DNA from: Shinisaurus crocodilurus
Taxonomy: Eukaryota > Chordata > Lepidosauria > Squamata > Shinisauridae
Direction of reading: 5' to 3'
NCBI GenBank assembly: GCA_021292165.1
Contig: JAHFWL010000058.1
Coordinates: forward strand, 1,240,001 to 1,304,000
Length of the DNA stretch: 64,000 nucleotides
In this document: piece by piece, positions 61,073 to 64,000 of the stretch
Layout of the letters: each line of letters starts with the position of its first letter
Position numbering within the stretch: position 1 is the first letter of the stretch
The notes under the pieces: generated by a model
Seen by the model: only the letters and a program-made list of their open reading frames with translations
Database searches by the model: none
What the model was told of the DNA's origin: nothing
Translations under genes and position numbers: made by a program

Positions 61073-61557
61073 GGAGCTACAGGACTCTTTGTTGTCATGT
61101 TATTGCTGTCGCTGTTTGCTCATTTGTTTGGTTAAGCTCTGCACCCTTTCAAATGATATTTATGCACCGAGTGGGAGCTGCAAATTGCATTCATGCTTGT
61201 GATTACACCAGGGTGGTAGTTGCTCCAAATGAATTAATCCAGAGTCAAAAGCGGTGACCTTGTATATTTGTCAGAAGATTAAAAAAAGAAAAAAAGAAAT
61301 GTAAAGCAATTTGTATGCTGTAAAGCACTAAAGAAAAGAATCATAAGCTTGACCTCTTTGCTTTACATGAGTTTTTGGACCCCACTATGACTTTTTGAAC
61401 CTTCAGGAAATTGATTTCACTTCCCACCCTTGGAAATAAAATGATTTAGGATTCAATCCTTTGTTAAGCCAAATAACTCCATCACAAGATTAACAGATGA
61501 TTCTTATGCATGCTTACTCAGGAAGTCCCAATGATTTCAGTGGGGCTCACTGGAGCC

Positions 61558-61812
61558 TACTTGGGCAGCATTTACTTCACATTTGTTTAGCGCTTTCAAG
61601 TGTTCAGAGTGCTTCACATCCATTAACTACCGTAGTTGTAATCCTTACAACAACCCTTTAAGGTAAGTTAATATTATCTTCCATACTGCAGATCAGAGGG
61701 GGGTGGCTGAGGCTTGTCTAAAGCCACTGAGCAAGTTCATGGCAGAGGCAAGATTCGAACCAGAGACGTCCTTATCCATAGCTCAGCCTCTTAGCCACTA
61801 TGCTCCATCTGC
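61558..61812 (-). mobile_element. CORE-SINE, reverse and diverged
   Basis: Minus strand: CATAGTGGCTAAGAGGCTGA (A box), CTCTGGTTCGAATCTTGC (B box), AAAGGGTTGTTGTAAGGATT in the core, and GAAAGCGCTAAACAAATGTG at the 3' side. Confidence 0.75.
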
Positions 61813-61818
61813 TATAGC

Positions 61819-61915
61819 AGCCTTCCCCAACCTGGCACCCTGAAGCTGTGTTTAACTACAACTCCCATCATCCCCAGCCAGCATGGCCAATGCCAAAGCA
61901 CAAGGTTGGAGAAGA
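61819..61915. mobile_element. hAT-type palindromic MITE, damaged
   Basis: CAGCCTTCCCCAACCTGGCA at the left; the right arm is shortened. Confidence 0.6.
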
Positions 61916-61929
61916 CTCTACTACGAGGC

Positions 61930-63390
61930 TGGTCAGGATTATTTTTATTTTACTGATAGCAAACTAAGAATGTGAAAGAGTGACTGCTCCAAGACTATGC
62001 AATGAGCAAGAGATTTCTCAAGGGACTCTGTATCTTATTGGCTTTGAGCCAATCCTGTGTGGAATCATATAGATAGATACACACACACACACACACACTT
62101 ATTCCCAGCCCAATGTCAGCGCTGGTAGAAGTTGACAGTGGATTTGCACATGCTGAACTAGTGTTATGAAGGGTTCAACAGAAAGCTGGGTCATGACAAA
62201 ACATGTTTAAATTCAACCTATTTTCTAAGATTTGCAGGAGGCAATTCTGTCACACATCCGCTGCATTAGCTGGAAAACTGGATCAACAAGAGACACCAAA
62301 AAGGGAATTTGTTGTGTTTCCAGATCTGGACAACATGTTTGTGTGAATCCATCCTTAGGACTCCCAGTTCAGAGAAAGGAGTGCCTAAATCCCACAAAAA
62401 TAAATGAAAACGATAGTTAAGTGCAGGCTTAAATCACACAGGGTAGTATCCAATGGGACACTTATGCCCCTGCCGATTCTCTTTTCCACCCCACCAATTC
62501 TGTTGCGCAAGCAGTGCGTCCCGCTTATGCAAGGGAGATTTAGCACTTCCTAGGAGAAGCCCAGAAATGAGTGGAAATGAGCATTTCCACTCATTTCAGG
62601 TTGCCCCAGGTAGCGGTGGGGACCGCTTGCACAACACAATCGACAGGGCGGAAGAGACTAGGCGGGGGTGGAAGCGCACCATTGGATTCTGCCCACAGAT
62701 TTAAATGTGATTGTACACACCTAACTTCCTCTGGATTGTGCCCACTGACTGCAGAAGTAATAAACAGAGCGTTGTATCCAATTGGGACTGGCAGACTACT
62801 CTTGGATCCAGTGGAATCCTCCTTCATTGGAACAGGGAAGGAGGCTATTCTTGGCCATTCCACCTCACCCGTGTGCTACCTCCCACACTGTTCTGAACTG
62901 TCCCCCAGCATCTCTTTTGGGTGAGGTGTCAGAGGCTGTAGGCAGAGGAGAAATCACCAAAAATCACCTCTCCCCTCGTTTTCCACTGACGGAAGCCTCC
63001 ACTGGATCAAAGAGCCATCCGGCAGCAGGGAGACACCAACTGAACACAACCCAGATTTAAATCCAGACTTAAATGTCTATCTTCTTAATTGGATTGTACC
63101 CTACAAATTCTGGGATAACCCAGTCCCAATTAATCAAAAGGCCAGTACATGTTTTTAACACATCTGAACAGCTTAACAAGCTTCAAGAAATTGATATTCT
63201 TTAAAAAGAAAAAAAAATGTTCTTAAAGACTGAGACCTACTTTGCAACATACAGGACAGAATCCCTACGTTTTCTCCTACTCTAATGTACCACGGAAGAC
63301 AGTATTAAGAGATGATTGCTAGCTTCCTCAAATGGAAAGCCGCTGACATCTCCCACATGGCTTCGTAGAACAGGAATGCCACAGTTTTAG
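61930..63390. other. Intron stretch without genes
   Basis: An AC microsatellite at about 62080-62098. Apart from simple repeats nothing is recognised; several open frames of 60-117 codons have no protein-like motifs. Confidence 0.5.
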
Positions 63391-63397
63391 TGTACCA

Positions 63398-63525
63398 CAA
63401 GCCTTCCCCAATCTGGTGCTCTCCAGATGTTCTGGACTACAACTTCCAGGATTCCTGACCAGTGGCTGTGGCTGATGGAAGTTGAAGTCCAAAACATCTG
63501 AAGGGCACCAGTTTGGGCAAGGCTG
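63398..63525. mobile_element. hAT-type palindromic MITE with 8-bp TSD
   Basis: CAAGCCTTCCCCAATCTGGT to GGGCAAGGCTG. Flanks GTGTACCA (63390-63397) and GTATACAA (63526-63533), six of eight with central TA. Confidence 0.7.
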
Positions 63526-64000
63526 GTATACAACATGGTAAATCTACAGAACTCCTCAAAGTGCATATACCACAGCAGAAACACACAAATACCTAGCTAA
63601 CTCCACAGAAGACCAAAGAAGAGGCACTCCCACAACCACACACACGCAAAGATTCCAGTGCCCTATATTTCCGAAATATTCAGTTGGCAGCTAAATCTAA
63701 AGGGAAAGGCTATAGGATATGGAGAGCAGCTGCACCATGCGTGAACTTGAGACATATAGTTTATACACAGGCAAGGCAGAGAGGTATCTGACGGGAGAAT
63801 GTTTGTCAGGGTGAGACACCTGATCTCAAAAGATCCCTTATGAAACCTGCAACACTGTACAGTTCTTAACAACAAAAAGAGAAGCAGTCATTTTTGATGG
63901 TTCAGATTTATAGCACATTCATGATCTTGGGACACCAAACAAGTTGCCCACTTTTTCCTAGGAGGCTCACAGTCAGTCTTCCAAGACAATACTCAGATGT

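Overview
The window looks like one intron-rich vertebrate gene plus a very large, repeat-packed intron or upstream flank, almost certainly from a squamate reptile (probably a lizard). The evidence is one near full-length CR1 LINE with many CR1 and L2 3' ends, tRNA-derived CORE-SINEs, 5S rRNA-headed SINEs, several families of hAT- and mariner-type MITEs, and abundant AC/AG/AAT microsatellites. No prokaryotic genes, CRISPR arrays or operons are present. The species cannot be named from the sequence.

The gene is IGF2BP1 (IMP1/ZBP1), on the minus strand. Nine consecutive coding exons can be placed to the base: 17671-17719, 16252-16303, 15068-15131, 11342-11623, 10013-10147, 7894-8016, 6679-6814, 3214-3336 and 241-357. 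All have GT donors and AG acceptors, and the phases join without a break. They total 1,081 nt (about 360 codons) and run from the start of RRM2 through KH1, KH2 and the KH2-KH3 linker into the first half of KH3. The rest of KH3 and KH4 lie left of base 1. The RRM1 exons were not found and should lie right of base 64000, so 17720-64000 is best read as at least 46 kb of the intron just upstream of the RRM2 exons.

The exon-bearing part (1-17719) has introns of about 1-3.4 kb filled with small MITEs and SINEs. Two mariner MITEs in opposite orientation flank the KH2 second-half exon. Several 3' splice sites sit next to long C tracts or a CT microsatellite.

The large intron holds: an LTR-like stretch and L2 pieces (19-27 kb); a SINE broken by two nested insertions (22.8-23.5 kb); a GC-rich 431-bp hAT-like insertion that mimics a CpG island (24.9-25.3 kb); a 4.5-kb CR1 with intact ORF1 and frameshifted ORF2 (34.5-38.9 kb); a 1.4-kb GA-rich minisatellite with meaningless open frames on both strands (42.2-43.5 kb); and three 5S rRNA-CR1 chimeric SINEs (29.2, 51.6 and 53.9 kb), one flanked by 33-bp direct repeats. 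No second host gene was recognised. The most interesting signals are the 5S-CR1 SINE, the inverted mariner pair around an exon, and the hAT MITE family whose target duplications centre on TA.
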